Shown: in pieces, positions 49,001 through 59,923 of the stretch | Position numbering within the stretch: position 1 is the first letter of the stretch | Layout of the letters: every line of letters begins with the position of its first letter | From: Rotaria sp. Silwood1 | Taxonomy: Eukaryota > Rotifera > Eurotatoria > Philodinida > Philodinidae | Assembly: GCA_905250075.1 (NCBI GenBank) | Contig: CAJNOP010000002.1 | Span: 4,453,565 to 4,517,564 of the forward strand | Length of the DNA: 64,000 bases | Direction: 5' to 3' | Made by a program: the position numbers and the translations under genes | Notes under the pieces: model-generated | What the model was told of the DNA's origin: nothing | Databases searched by the model: none | What the model saw: the letters and a program-made list of their open reading frames with translations, nothing else

Positions 49001-50005
49001 ATCGTAATAGTTTATTTCATCCATTACCATTACATGCTCTACCCACTGGACCAAAACCACCTGGAACTGGTACGACTGGACCACCACCATTAAATTTTCC
49101 TTCACCATTCGGTCCATCATTACATGATAATGCTGCTGCATTACGTCATCTTGATCCATTAGGTTTTCGTTTAATGAATCCTGCAGCAGCTGCTGCCGCT
49201 GCTCAATTATTTGCTGCTCAAACACATTATAATTCTAATGTCGGACGTCCAAATCCTGGTGGTTTTGATCCTACGGCTTTTTTACTTGATCCTCGTTACC
49301 GTAGTATGATTTCACCATTTGGTACTCCATCTCCTTCATCAGCTGTATTGCCGTCACCATCAAATAATACATCAGCATCCTCTAACTCTGTTTCAAATAA
49401 CACACATAACCATTCTCATATTCATTCTCATTCACATACACATCTTCATTTGGGTAACACCAATGATTCATCATCATCATCAAACAATTCAAATGGACCT
49501 ACAATACCACCACCGCCGCCACCATCAATGATGCCATTTGGTAATCCTCTTTCCAGTAAATTTTTCTTTTTTTTTTTCTTCTTTTCTAATAAATTTGATT
49601 ATTATGTTTATATAATAATAGGTCTATCTCATGGTGGACCATTATTACATCCAGCTGGTCCACCACCTCCATCATCATTGTCAAGTCTTGAAGCAATGCA
49701 TAATCTATCACGTGAACGTGACTTAATGGCATTTATGATAGCTAATGGTGCACGACTTGATCCAATGGCATTTGCACTTGCTGGTAATCCACTTCAGGTA
49801 TAATTATTATTCTTTATTTAATGAAAAGAAGAAAAAAAAAAAAGAGGATAATTATCTTATTTAATTATAGATGCCACGTCATGAAGATCTCTCTCGATTA
49901 AATGCACGAGAACGATCAATCCGTGAACATAATGAAAATGAATTTCGTCGTTTCAACTTAGATGTTGAAAGACAACAACAACTTCGATTTCCATTTCATC
50001 ATTAA
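40610..50005 (+). CDS. RERE: Atrophin/RERE-family transcriptional co-repressor
   Basis: Nuclear co-repressor of the arginine-glutamic acid dipeptide repeat/Atrophin family. The twelve exons are 40610-40631, 40707-40901, 40968-41038, 41099-41204, 45550-45682, 45912-47191, 47707-48102, 48178-48492, 48562-48830, 48898-49555, 49622-49797 and 49871-50005. All joins keep phase, giving about 1251 residues. Domains in order are: BAH (about 70-215, with VRWYYRPAEIPPN and ARAFKPDPDTFFYILTYNPE); ELM2 (about 219-330, GEIRVGPSHQAKLP, AARSIAAFAGMCD); SANT (about 335-382, WSDDDQKKFIKGLRQYGKNF); GATA-type zinc finger (about 441-468, C-x2-C-x17-C-x2-C); a long Ser/Pro/Gln-rich region; and a C-terminal atrophin-like part with LEAMHNLSRERDLMAF and REHNENEFRRF. 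Exon 1 codes for only 22 nt. Intron 4 is 4.3 kb. Confidence 0.94.
41205..45549. other. Intron 4 of the atrophin gene, microsatellite-rich
   Basis: A 4.3-kb intron, far longer than its neighbours. No gene is seen on either strand. Simple repeats include (CA)n near 42243-42262, a CAT/TTA trinucleotide tract at about 42541-42622, (TG)n near 42970-42992, (CT)n near 43254-43276, CAT repeats near 43465-43483, and several AT and TG runs around 44040-44070, 44758-44786 and 44873-44892. The short open frames come from these repeats. Its length and position early in a regulatory gene would suit enhancers, but none can be identified by sequence alone. Confidence 0.6.
42541..42622 (+). repeat. CAT/TTA trinucleotide microsatellite
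   Basis: About 80 bp of imperfect CAT units (with CGC and CGT variants) passing into a run of TTA units, followed by poly-T. It lies inside intron 4 of the atrophin gene and is therefore non-coding. Confidence 0.85.
47402..47575. repeat. Hairpin-forming inverted repeat in atrophin intron 6
   Basis: The left arm, starting GTTCTTCCTACGGATACAAA and ending TTTGGAACC plus T tract (about 47402-47438), is the approximate reverse complement of a right arm running AAAAAAGGTTCCAAGTTTGC through CATACGAAC (about 47543-47574). Inner segments also pair (TTTCGTAAAAAAAAGC near 47445-47461 with GCTTTTCTTACGGAAC near 47503-47518). The whole unit of about 175 bp looks like a small foldback or MITE-like element. 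Confidence 0.6.
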
Positions 50006-51018
50006 CCTGATCAATTACTTCAGTAAATAGAAAAAAAAAATACCTTTTTTTTCCTATTGAAATTTGATCTTGTTAAAGAAATTTATTTTTTTTAGACGAT
50101 TCTAAATAATTACCTATATGGTATATTCCGACAGTGAAACACAATAGAAAACAAACTCGTCTCAAGATTTAAAGAAAAAAGAAATTTCAAAAGATATCTA
50201 TTATCTAATCATTTCTATTATTCATTATGTAGATTAGTTTGCTTCTTCCGTTTATTATTAAAAAACATTAACAAAAAGACACACTTATCCTTTTGTACTC
50301 GGTGCTTTTCGCCGTTTTTCTCCTTGTCATATTTTGTTTATAAAATGTACAAACGATATCATTTTCTCTTTTGTTTTTTCTCTCTCTTGTACTTGTTGTG
50401 CTAGTTTGTTGTGTTGGTCTGTTTTGTTTTCTTTTTTTTTCTCTCATTCTCTTTTTGAAAAGTATTTTGTTTGAATGAAACAAAGAAATTCTTATACTCA
50501 TTATAATATACTTCATTATATAGAAGATCAGATAAAATTGCCTTTCTTTCAAATCCAAACACACACACACACACGCAAACGCAAAGATCATTTATTATTA
50601 AAAAAGACTAATTGTTGGTTGTTTTTGTGTTTTAGAAATCAAGGCATGTTGAAAACTCTGTTTAATAAAGAAGATTAGTTTTGCACATGTTTGTTGAAAA
50701 ATATGTTCCTGCTAATAGATATAATGATAGATAAGATAAATATTTACTTAATTGTACAGAAAGAAAGATAAAGCATTAATGAAAACGTGCCAAAAAAGAC
50801 CAAGGATAAATGATTGTCACGCAAGGATTATAACAATCTATTCTTTTTTTGCTTGTTTGTAGTTGTTACAAACGAGAATGTTGACATAATGACTATCTAG
50901 ATTGTTTTAAATTATAAAAATTCTAATGAATGAAATGTTGTTCTTTTTGTCTTAGTTACGATTTTTTTGAATAAAGAATTTATTTTATTTAATAATTTTT
51001 TTTATGTAACCTTATTCG
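50006..51018. other. Intergenic region after the atrophin gene
   Basis: Includes the presumed atrophin 3' UTR and AT-rich sequence. The open frames at 50268-50591 (-) and 50475-50678 (+) overlap simple CA/GT-rich sequence and are not supported. Confidence 0.4.
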
Positions 51019-52709
51019 ATGCAAACATCTAATACAAAATTAATAAAAAAATCCGAATTAAATCTTAATGATAGTGAATACAATCAAGATCGAAATTCAT
51101 TACAAGATATAAATCAATTAACATGTTGTTTAAAAGATGCTATTTTTTCTAAATATATTTCTAATTATTTAATAGAAAAAATAGAAAAGGTAAACGATTT
51201 GATTAACCTTTTGAGTGTCATTAGTCGATCATGATAGCTAGAGACTTTTGAAGATATTGTTAAGAGCAACTGCTCATCTCTCAACAGGTTTCAGTCTCTT
51301 TTTCCTAGATGGTTCGTGATATATAAATATTTTTATTTCCTATACCATATAATGCTAATCATTTTTGACTCAAGAGATATGAAGACTTTTCTTTGTTTTA
51401 CTAAATTATAGTCCTGACTCTTCGTTATCAACAATACGAGATTGAAGTGTTAACTATTAATAGCTTCTGAAATAGAACTTTTTTTTTGCGAATAGGCATT
51501 AATTTTCAAGTTTGTTGCTTTCTTATAAAAAAATAATTCAAAACTCACCGAAAGAATATTATTTTCACATAAAAATTGCTCGAGATACCCTAAAATGCCT
51601 TTCGATTATTTACACAAAGTATAAAGGTTAATTCATATATGATTCGAGGACTTCATTGACAATGAACATTCAATTATTGAAAGACAAGAGTGAGAAATCA
51701 AGGATTTCCCATTCTACCACATGTTCTATGGTTTATGACAGTCATAATCACGTAAAAATATAATAAATGAAATATAAGAACAAAATATCCACAGGTTAAA
51801 TATTGTCAACAAGACTTCATACTGGGTCGAACTTGAAATCATTTCATTAATTTTACATCTTTTTCTTATTTCCTACTTATTTGCAAGCAAAAAGTGATAT
51901 CATATTTGAAAACAGCCAACAAAACCACTTTGTTACTTTTCGATATTTCTCTTGTACTCGTGAGTGATGCAAAAATTAGGAAACTCTATAAAAGCATACT
52001 GATTCTTGTACGATAGTCTTCAAAGAATTTATCTAAAACAACAAAAGTAACTTGATTCTTAAATTCTCATTATTGAAGATGTGGTTGTTATACGAAAAAC
52101 GTATTGATAAATTTCTTAAAGACAAACATCTTAATATAACTTGTAATGATATTCGCCCACAAGTGAGATTTTCATAATCATATTATGACAATTAACAAAA
52201 TAATCTTCTTTTTTTTAAGGCAGCTATTAAACTTGAAGAATTAGTTAAATATGGACTAGAAAATATAGATGTATGTAAACGAGATATTGAAATTTTATGT
52301 TCTTCACGTAAACGATTACGTAATGATGATAAACATACAGTTCAACTACAATCAACTCATCGTTCACTAATTAGTTATAGTTCAATTCGTGTACCAAAAA
52401 CACCACGATGTATTGATCGGTTAGAGTGTTTTTTCAAATCTTTTTTTTTTTTTTTTTTTTTTTTTATCTAAAAGAAAATAATTTATCTTGTTTAGTTCTG
52501 ATGTAGCAAATGATACGTATAAAGATAATATCGATGAATTTGATGATTCAAGAACACATAAAATAATCAATCAAGAACTAACTGAAGCTTCTTTAAACTC
52601 ATCTAATAATAATCTGCGTCATTGTATATTTCAACATGGTGAAATATTACCACTTGATCCAAATACAAAAACTCGAACAATAAGAATTACATATAACTGT
52701 AATAACTAG
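51019..52709 (+). CDS. Unrecognised 222-residue protein, four exons
   Basis: A gene model built from four exons, 51019-51189, 52079-52162, 52220-52419 and 52496-52709. Every junction has GT/AG signals and keeps phase, and the model ends in TAG. I do not recognise the family. The N-terminal part is hydrophilic with a helical stretch (YISNYLIEKIEK). Exons 2-3 give a Lys-rich likely helical region (RIDKFLKDKHLNITCNDI, AAIKLEELVKYGLENIDVCK) followed by a basic patch (SSRKRLRNDDKH) and IRVPKTPRC, a possible proline-directed phosphorylation site. The C-terminus is acidic and then ends HGEILPLDPNTKTRTIRITY. No membrane helix or signal peptide is seen. Intron 1 (889 bp) contains repeat R2. The first exon is the least certain: exon 2 itself begins with an in-frame ATG at 52079, so a shorter protein is possible. 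Confidence 0.6.
51340..51960 (+). repeat. Dispersed repeat family R2, copy 1 (intronic)
   Basis: About 600 bp in intron 1 of the unrecognised gene, alignable by eye to 56170-56740 in the same plus-strand orientation. Shared blocks in order include ATGCTAAT, ATGAAGACTTT, CCTGACTCT, ATTTACACAAA, TGATTCGAG, AGAAATCAAGGAT, AAATATAATAA and AGGTTAAATATTGTCAAC. No shared open frame was seen, so it looks like a non-coding element or relic. Confidence 0.65.
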
Positions 52710-52924
52710 AATAAATAAATCACACAAAAAAAAAATGAATCTCCATTAAAGTTTACTTTACAAAATTGTCAAGGGTGTGTTTCTTTTCAATTCTATATAA
52801 AGTAAAGAACTGTTTTGCATATTGCTCTTGCCTCAAACATATGCGTAAAAAGAAAGTAAACAGAAAAATCAATCTCATTTTTCAATCAATGATCTAATGT
52901 CAGCATGAGAACTTACGAAGGGTG

Positions 52925-54130
52925 CTTATAAACGCAATAACTCGACAACAGCAATAGCTAGCTACATGTGATTTTCACCTATCAAAAACAAAAATGAGAC
53001 CTCGGAATGTATTTTTTTTCTGATACCTATATAAGACAAAATTATTATAAAGGTTATTATTTTCGCAAAATGCATGAAAACTGTATTTTATGACGTGCTT
53101 TAGACAGACAGAATTTAAATCTATAGTCCAAGGAACAATTCAAGCGATCATATTCTCATAATTCAATATTGAGCAAACAAGATCGAGTAGTCATTCTGCC
53201 CAAGTATATATATACTCGGCGTTTCAGAATCAATGATTGTGTCTTAACTTTCAGTATTTCACTTTACCCTCTCAGTCATTTCTCCTTCTATTTTCTTTGA
53301 TCAAATGATGCACTACAAAATACTCTACAAAATGGAATACACCAGTTAACTACTATAGCTTTCATTATTTGATAAAAGCCTAGAAAAGTGTTTTTAAAAA
53401 TTAGTACAAATTTCTAAAAGAGCTCTCGGATGTCATGTTTCGTATAACGAAAATTCATGAATTAGTGATTTTTAATCAAATTTTTAGACGAATTTATTTT
53501 AAATAAACTAGGCTTGACAGTTTCTATGAGATAATTTTGTTGGTTCACTGTCTTTGAGCATTAGATTGGTTCAAATAATTAGTTAAAAATCGCTAATTCA
53601 TGAATTCTTCTTCATATAAAACATTACATCCAAAAGCTATTTTAGAAACTCGAACTAGTTTTAAAAAACACTTCTCTAGGCTTTTATCAAATAATGAAAA
53701 CTATAATAATTAGTAAAGTAAAATAGACAATATAAACATACCATCGTTTTAATTGGACCATGTAGTAATTGCTGTTGATTTTTGGCAAGTTTGTTAACTT
53801 TTTATCGAAATTTCCTTGAAACAGAACATTGTTTTCATGCATTTTTAAAATGTTTTGCAAAAAAGATAGATTTTACAAAAGTTTTATTTTTTTCAGTATC
53901 AGACAAAAAAAAAAAGATCCGGTGTTCTCCTTTTTTGATTGCTAAAACTCACAGATTGCTAGCTATTATCATTGTCGAATTATTGAGCTTACACACACCC
54001 TACTTTAATTCTAACGTGGGTATTAGTCATAATTATTGCAAAAATGGTGAACAAAAAATTGATGATTTTATGCAAAATTTCATCAGATGTTTTTGTGAAA
54101 TTCGTTCATATTTCAAAGAAAATAGTAACT
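52925..54130 (+). repeat. Dispersed repeat family R1, copy 2 (interrupted)
   Basis: Homologous to 27027-27640 in the same orientation, but about 500 bp longer in the middle. The additional segment includes the foldback element at 53344-53719. The 3' part keeps TTTTCATGCATTTTT, AGTATCAGACAAAAA and GCTAGCTATTATCATTGTC. The 131-codon open frame at 53782-54177 lies over this part and is not conserved in copy 1, so it is not called as a gene. Confidence 0.6.
53344..53719. mobile_element. Foldback element with ~145-bp inverted arms
   Basis: The left arm (about 53344-53490) and right arm (about 53573-53719) are reverse complements over nearly their full length, with scattered mismatches. Shared blocks are TTTCATTATTTGATAAAAGCC, AGAAGTGTTTT-like, TTTCTAAAA, GGATGT(C/A)ATGTTT and TTCATGAATTAG followed by GATTTTTAA. 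The spacer is about 80 bp. There is no coding content. It sits inside R1 copy 2 and is absent from copy 1, which suggests insertion after the R1 family spread. Confidence 0.8.
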
Positions 54131-54179
54131 GTAAGTTAAATTTGGAATTTTTTGTATTTATTAAACGAAGGCAATAGAC

Positions 54180-54998
54180 CGCAGATATTTTTTTCAGAGC
54201 TCTTTAACAACGAAAAAAAGGCACTGAACGATATTAACAGCAAGACTTCAACTGGTACAGAATATTCCAAATGTTTCCTGGAGATTTCACTGACTGGAAT
54301 ACGCTTGTGATTGTTTTATTTAATGCAGTTTTTGATTTTTCGTGCAGACAAAAATTTTTAATTAAAATGTCAAGGATAATAGATAACCATGCATATATTC
54401 GACGCAGTTGTCATATGATTAATATCAAAATGCGTGACTTGATCAAATTATAACCTTGAAAAATAATCAAATATCACTCTTTCTCAGGTTATCCAAATAA
54501 AAAAATAGTGCGTTGAGATGTATTGTAGATACAATATATATGTACAACAGGCTTATTTGCCAATATTTAGAATAATAATAATGTTAAATTAAGAAAAACT
54601 AGGAACAAAGAAAAGAAAAACAAATTGCTTTTCGAAATACAAGACAGATGTTTCTCTGACAACCGATTGTCTTCAGAAAACAGCTATAGTCTACCAGAGA
54701 TGGTTTACTAAACGTATTTTATATTAGCCTAACGAAATTAAAGAACGCACAAATTTCACATTCTAACACTGAATAGATTGTACTGATAAGTTATTTAAAA
54801 CTTTTTACGATATATTGAGTAGTGTTTATTTACTAGAAAATTTCTTATAATATATTTTCATCAGATTATTTCCAGACAACTTTATTCAAAAACATAAAAT
54901 GATTATACAAAAAAAAAAAAAAAAAAAAGAAAAGAAAAAGAAAACACAACAATAGAATACATCAATTGAATATGAATTATTTACAAATTATTTAGTCA
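54180..54998. other. Intergenic region before the PBX pair
   Basis: AT-rich sequence with a poly-A run at about 54910-54928, probably including the 3' UTR of the shorter PBX gene. No gene is recognised. Confidence 0.4.
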
Positions 54999-57343
54999 TT
55001 ATTCATTTTTAAGCATATTCTTCTTATAACGACCACGTTTATTTCCAAACCAATTGTTTACCTAGAAAAAAAAAAAAAACATATCGATTTTTATACGAAG
55101 AAAATGAAAAAAGAAAATTTTACTTGAGAAATAGTAACACCACATTTACGTGCTAATTCTTCTTTAACTTGTTCCGATGGATAAGGATTTGATAAATGTG
55201 AATAAAAATATTCATTTAAAATTTTTTGTGTTGTTTTATCGAAATTTCGTCGTTTACGTCTGAAAAAAAGAAAATAGAAAATTTCGGTTTATTATTATTA
55301 TTCTTTTCTAATACCTTGCATCAAGAAAACGTGTACGTAAATTCATAACAGCTTCACAAGTATTTTGTTTTAATTGAATTTGTATTAAACATAATTTTTT
55401 TCGTACAATTGAAATCATATGTGAAATTTCTTCTGATGTTATTGGTCGTATTTGTGATTGTTCATGAAGTAATGTTAAAACATGTGTACAAAAATCATTC
55501 GAATTTTTGTCAAATTTTGCTAATTCAGTATGATAAAAATGACGAATACGATTTAATTTTTCTTCATATTCAGGATGTTCAATTTCAATTGAATTATTAG
55601 TTGATACCTCATTTGGATATCGATCTATAATACGTTCAGCTAAAAGCATCGTATCAAGACGAGCTAATTCTTGTTTATATGAATCATCGTCGTTGGATAT
55701 TTGACGCATATTAAGTCCTAATTAAAGAAAGGAAAAAAATCCTTACATAATTTCTTCTGAACAAATCTTTTATAATAGAAATATGTTATAACTGGAACAT
55801 GCAAGTATATATATCTCTAATATTTGATAAACTATAGGAGAGTTTTGCATATTAAATTAGACATGTACGGACTTGATTTTAGACATTTCTCAGTAGTCAT
55901 AATTGATTCTGAAATAAGAGAGGAAAAGCTCTTTGGATTGGAACTAAAAATTGGTCTTAAACTTTTTGATGATTTTTTTGTAGATTAAATGTAAATAAAT
56001 TTTGAATCTAAGCCGGAGTCACTAAAAAAAGACGCTATCGGGTCTCACGTATTACTATGTTAGATGCTGATTTGTATACACATTTTAACTCTGTGCGTGC
56101 CAGTGCTAGACACTGCCAAAATTGTTTGATCATTGTTATCAACAAGTTTAGACTTCTTTTTACCATCAAATGCTAATAATTCTAGTCTCAAGAGAAATGA
56201 AGACTTTCTTTTGATGAAAATATAGCCCTGACTCTCTTCTATCTACAAATATAATATTGAAGTATTAGCTCTTAATAGTTCTTGAAATAGAGCTATTTTA
56301 CGATCGGACGTTACTTCAGAAACTTGATACCTTCTATCGAAATTCAGTCGAGGGATATTATTATCACTTTAAAATTTTATCAGCTCCTCTAGAATATCTT
56401 CTGACTATTTACACAAAATACGATCGGTTAACTAGTACATGATTCGAGTAATTCATTGAAAATAAATGCTCAATATGGAAAGATAAGAGAGAGAAATCAA
56501 GGATCATCGATTCTATTACATCTTCGTTGGTTAATGTTAGTTATCACCATGTGAAAATATAATAATAATAATGTAGGAGAATATATTCTTAGGTTAAATA
56601 TTGTCAACTAGACTTCACCCATATCATAACCTCAAGTGATTTCATTTATTTCTCATATATTTACAAGACAAATAAATAACAACTTTGAAATCAGTCGACA
56701 AAATTATATCTTTGCATTTCGATACTTTCTTTCAAAAAATTGAGAAACTCTAATATCCTACTCGTCAAGAAAGAATATGATTATTCTGAGAATTGATTCA
56801 TCTTGACAAAATGTAAATATCAATTTGTATTCTGTTAGATGAATCGATTATCTACCTACATCTGAATTATATCAAAAGTTATCATCGTTATATGATCAGT
56901 AAAGACCTAATAACGACATCGATACTTATGCAAAAGTTCTCATCATTTAAGTACATTAAGAACAAAGCAATATTTATATCATAATTTACATCGATTAAAA
57001 TCAGTTCTATTGGGGTTTGGTTTGTACTTTGAATAATCGATAGAGACTCGAATCGAATTATATAACATCTTCATAAATTGTTAAGAAGAGATCAATTATG
57101 TTTATTTTTGTACTTACCATTTTTTTGTTTAATTTCTCGAAGTATATCAAATAATATTGGTTGCATTGGATTTCGATTGAATGCTTCTTTATATTGTTGA
57201 GCATCATCTAAACGATCATTTATGATTGACATAATTCGATTAATCATATGTGGTTGTTCTTGATTATTCATATTTGTATAAAAAGCATTTTCAAGTGGCG
57301 TCAAAATATGATAAGAAGACGATAATTGATCTTCTGTACTCAT
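54999..57343 (-). CDS. PBX: PBX/Extradenticle TALE homeobox gene, short copy
   Basis: TALE-class homeodomain cofactor of Hox proteins. The four exons 57118-57343, 55315-55717, 55124-55259 and 54999-55061 join in frame to 275 residues. PBC domain blocks are [54 protein letters not shown] and [21 protein letters not shown]. The homeodomain has the TALE loop ([20 protein letters not shown]) and recognition helix [15 protein letters not shown]. In gene 2 and in typical PBX the NKR is followed by Ile; here it is Gly. The protein stops six residues after this helix (MLKNE then stop), so the usual C-terminal extension is absent. Intron 1 (1.4 kb) contains repeat R2. Intron positions match the neighbouring PBX gene, showing tandem duplication. 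Confidence 0.92.
56170..56740 (+). repeat. Dispersed repeat family R2, copy 2 (in PBX intron)
   Basis: Copy of the repeat described at 51340-51960, in the same plus-strand orientation, within intron 1 of the short PBX gene. Divergence from copy 1 is substantial but the order of shared blocks is kept throughout. The target gene is transcribed in the opposite direction. Confidence 0.65.
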
Positions 57344-57590
57344 CTAAAAACAAGTACTTTGTTTTTTCTATGTATATTTAACAAATATTAAAAAAAAAAA
57401 AAAATTTTATTTATAAATATGTATTTTTATATTTCTAGTACAACGAATAAAATATTTGAAAATAATACAAAACAATAAATATGGATCACACAATGAAGAA
57501 AACATGCAAAATAACAATTGATCCAAAATTTTGCAAATAATAAAAATAGATTTTAATAATCTACAAATTAAGAACAAAAAAAATGAATGA

Positions 57591-59354
57591 TTAAGAATAG
57601 AAAAGAGTAGAATAAGTTATACCATTTAATAAACTATCACGATTATGACAAGCAGCTTGTGAAGCTATTTTAGCTGCATAACTGTTTGCTTCTTCTTGAG
57701 TTTTAGGTATATTTTTTTTATATCGAATACGTTTATTGCCAAACCAATTACTAACCTAAAATCAAGTAAATGTTGTTCTATAAAATTGATAGCCAATAAA
57801 AATATCGTTTGTTGTAGATGTGATTTTATTTGATTAATATGTGAAGCAAGTTGCACGTATTTTCCAAATTTTCAGAGAAATCATAATGTTAAATAACTCA
57901 ATTAATCAGTTTTCAGTTTCTCAAAACTTTGATACAATAAACATTCAAAGTCATTCGTAATTTAAGCCAATATGTTATACGTATTCTATAATTTGCCGTT
58001 TAAATTTCGTCAGATGGAATGGAAATGATACTCCTTTTTGCAGAATGATTTCTTACAACAAAAAAAAAACAGAACTCAATTCTTCTTTTACACTATTGTT
58101 ATTCAATTTATTTATCTTTCTAGACATAAATCATGATTTTGATTACATAATTGACTAACTTCTATACTTGTACAATATATAAATAAATCTTATTATAAAC
58201 TCATTCTTCTTGTCGATCAATTGCCAAATTACTAATCGGTTTCTATTTAAAAACAATCTATCTAAACAATGAATTACTTGTGCTACTGATATTCCACATT
58301 GACGTGCTAATTCTTCTTTTGTTTCGTCAGATGGATATGGATTTGATAAATGTGAATAAAAATATTCATTAAGTACTTCAATAGCTAATTTACTAAAATT
58401 TCGTCGTTTTCTTCTATAAAATAAATATATATAAACAATAAATTTCCAAAAAAACAAATTTTTTGTTGTTTTTTTTAAAAACCTTGCATCAAGTGATCTT
58501 GAACGTAAAATCATAACAGCTTCACATGTATTTTGTTTAAGTTGTAATTGTATAATTGAAAATTTTTTTCTTATAATTTTAATCATATGTTCAATTTCAT
58601 ATTCACTTATTGGTCGTATTTGTGATTGTTCATGTAAAAGTGTTTTAACATGTAAACAAAAATTATTACAATGATTTTCATATTTTTCTAATTCAAAATT
58701 ATAAATTTGTCGTATTTGATCTAATTTTGTTTGATAATCTGAATAATCAAATGAACAATTTTGATCAAAATTTTTTGTAAAAGATAAATATTTTGATGAA
58801 CATCGTTCAGATATTCCTTCAGCAATAAGCATATTATCAATACGCATTAATTGTTCAGATGTTTGATCCTCAATATTTGACATTTGTTGATTATTAAGTG
58901 CTATAGAAAAAAAACAAAATGAAAATTTTCAAAAATAAAAAAATTTTGTTTTTCTCTTCATCAAATAACTATTTTTGTAATATTTAAATTTATTTTGCAT
59001 ATGAATAGATGTTTTTTTTTTTTTTCTTGATTCAAAAATAAAAAAACAAATTTGTTCGATGAAGAATTTTATTATACCTATTTTATTTTTAACTTCACAT
59101 AAAACGTGATATAAAGCAGATTGCATAGAATTTTTATGAAATGTATTTTTATATTGTTCAGCATTATCAAGATGTTCATTAATTACAGACATAAGACGAT
59201 CAATTAAAATATTAATATTAGTATTTGAATAATTGTTCATTGTATTTTTATAATTATTAATTGTTTTTATTTGATTTTTATTTGATGAGTAATCATCTAG
59301 AACTTCATAAGTAGACATATTGTCTACATTATGTTCATCTGTCACTAAACTCAT
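57591..59354 (-). CDS. PBX: PBX/Extradenticle TALE homeobox gene, long copy
   Basis: Second, upstream member of the tandem PBX pair. The exons 59078-59354, 58483-58900, 58278-58413 and 57591-57755 give about 331 residues if the last exon reads to TAA. A GTATAA donor at about 57621 could instead splice on, so the C-terminus is uncertain. PBC blocks are closer to the canonical PBX than in the short copy: [59 protein letters not shown] and [21 protein letters not shown]. The homeodomain [20 protein letters not shown]...[14 protein letters not shown] ends in an intact [15 protein letters not shown], followed by the usual [12 protein letters not shown] extension. This is the better candidate for the ancestral Extradenticle function. 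The intron after the recognition-helix start (57756-58277) is 522 bp. Confidence 0.93.
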
Positions 59355-59923
59355 CTAAATAAAATATAATAAACAAATAATCATGAACGAAAGAAAGAAA
59401 GAAAGAAAGAAATTATAAATTGTTATTGGTTATCATAAATCATCAATAGTATATAGATTTAAACTAGTGACATCTAAATTTAATGTCATTTTGTATTCGA
59501 ATTATATAAAAAAACACTAGTGCTACTATTTTTTTGTATTCTTATCTGAATTTCTAGGCATTGATCTGTACTTTTGTTTTCAATATTTTTCTTGTAAATC
59601 TTCATAGAAAAAATTTTGACATTGATTTCGATACATTTGTATATTGACATAACTTTCATCAGGTCAATTAAGATTAAGTTACAGATGGTATACATTTCCA
59701 TAAAAGATACAATTTTGTAAGAATGTTGGCGAACAAGATTTATTTTCATGCAATATGGTCGTTAATAAGTTGTTTCTATTATTTTGACATGATTCTGTAT
59801 TTTCAAGTTTACAAGAAAATCTGTTTTGTTTTTTGTTTTATTTACTGATACATTGAGTTGAGAAAATTATAGAGAGAAAACAACAATATCGTAAAATATA
59901 AGATTAGATTAGAATCGCAAAGA
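59355..59923. other. Intergenic, GAAA microsatellite
   Basis: About 570 bp between the long PBX gene start and the stop of the membrane-protein gene. Contains a GAAA run at about 59390-59411. No gene is seen; the minus-strand open frame at 59486-59749 is AT-driven. Confidence 0.45.

Noticed and set aside
53782..54177. 131-codon open frame with ATG
   Set aside because: Overlies repeat R1, is not conserved in the other R1 copy and shows no domain.
57665..57856. Minus-strand open frame continuing past the homeodomain intron of the long PBX gene
   Set aside because: Reads through the intron and out of the homeodomain frame; the spliced frame gives the conserved recognition helix.
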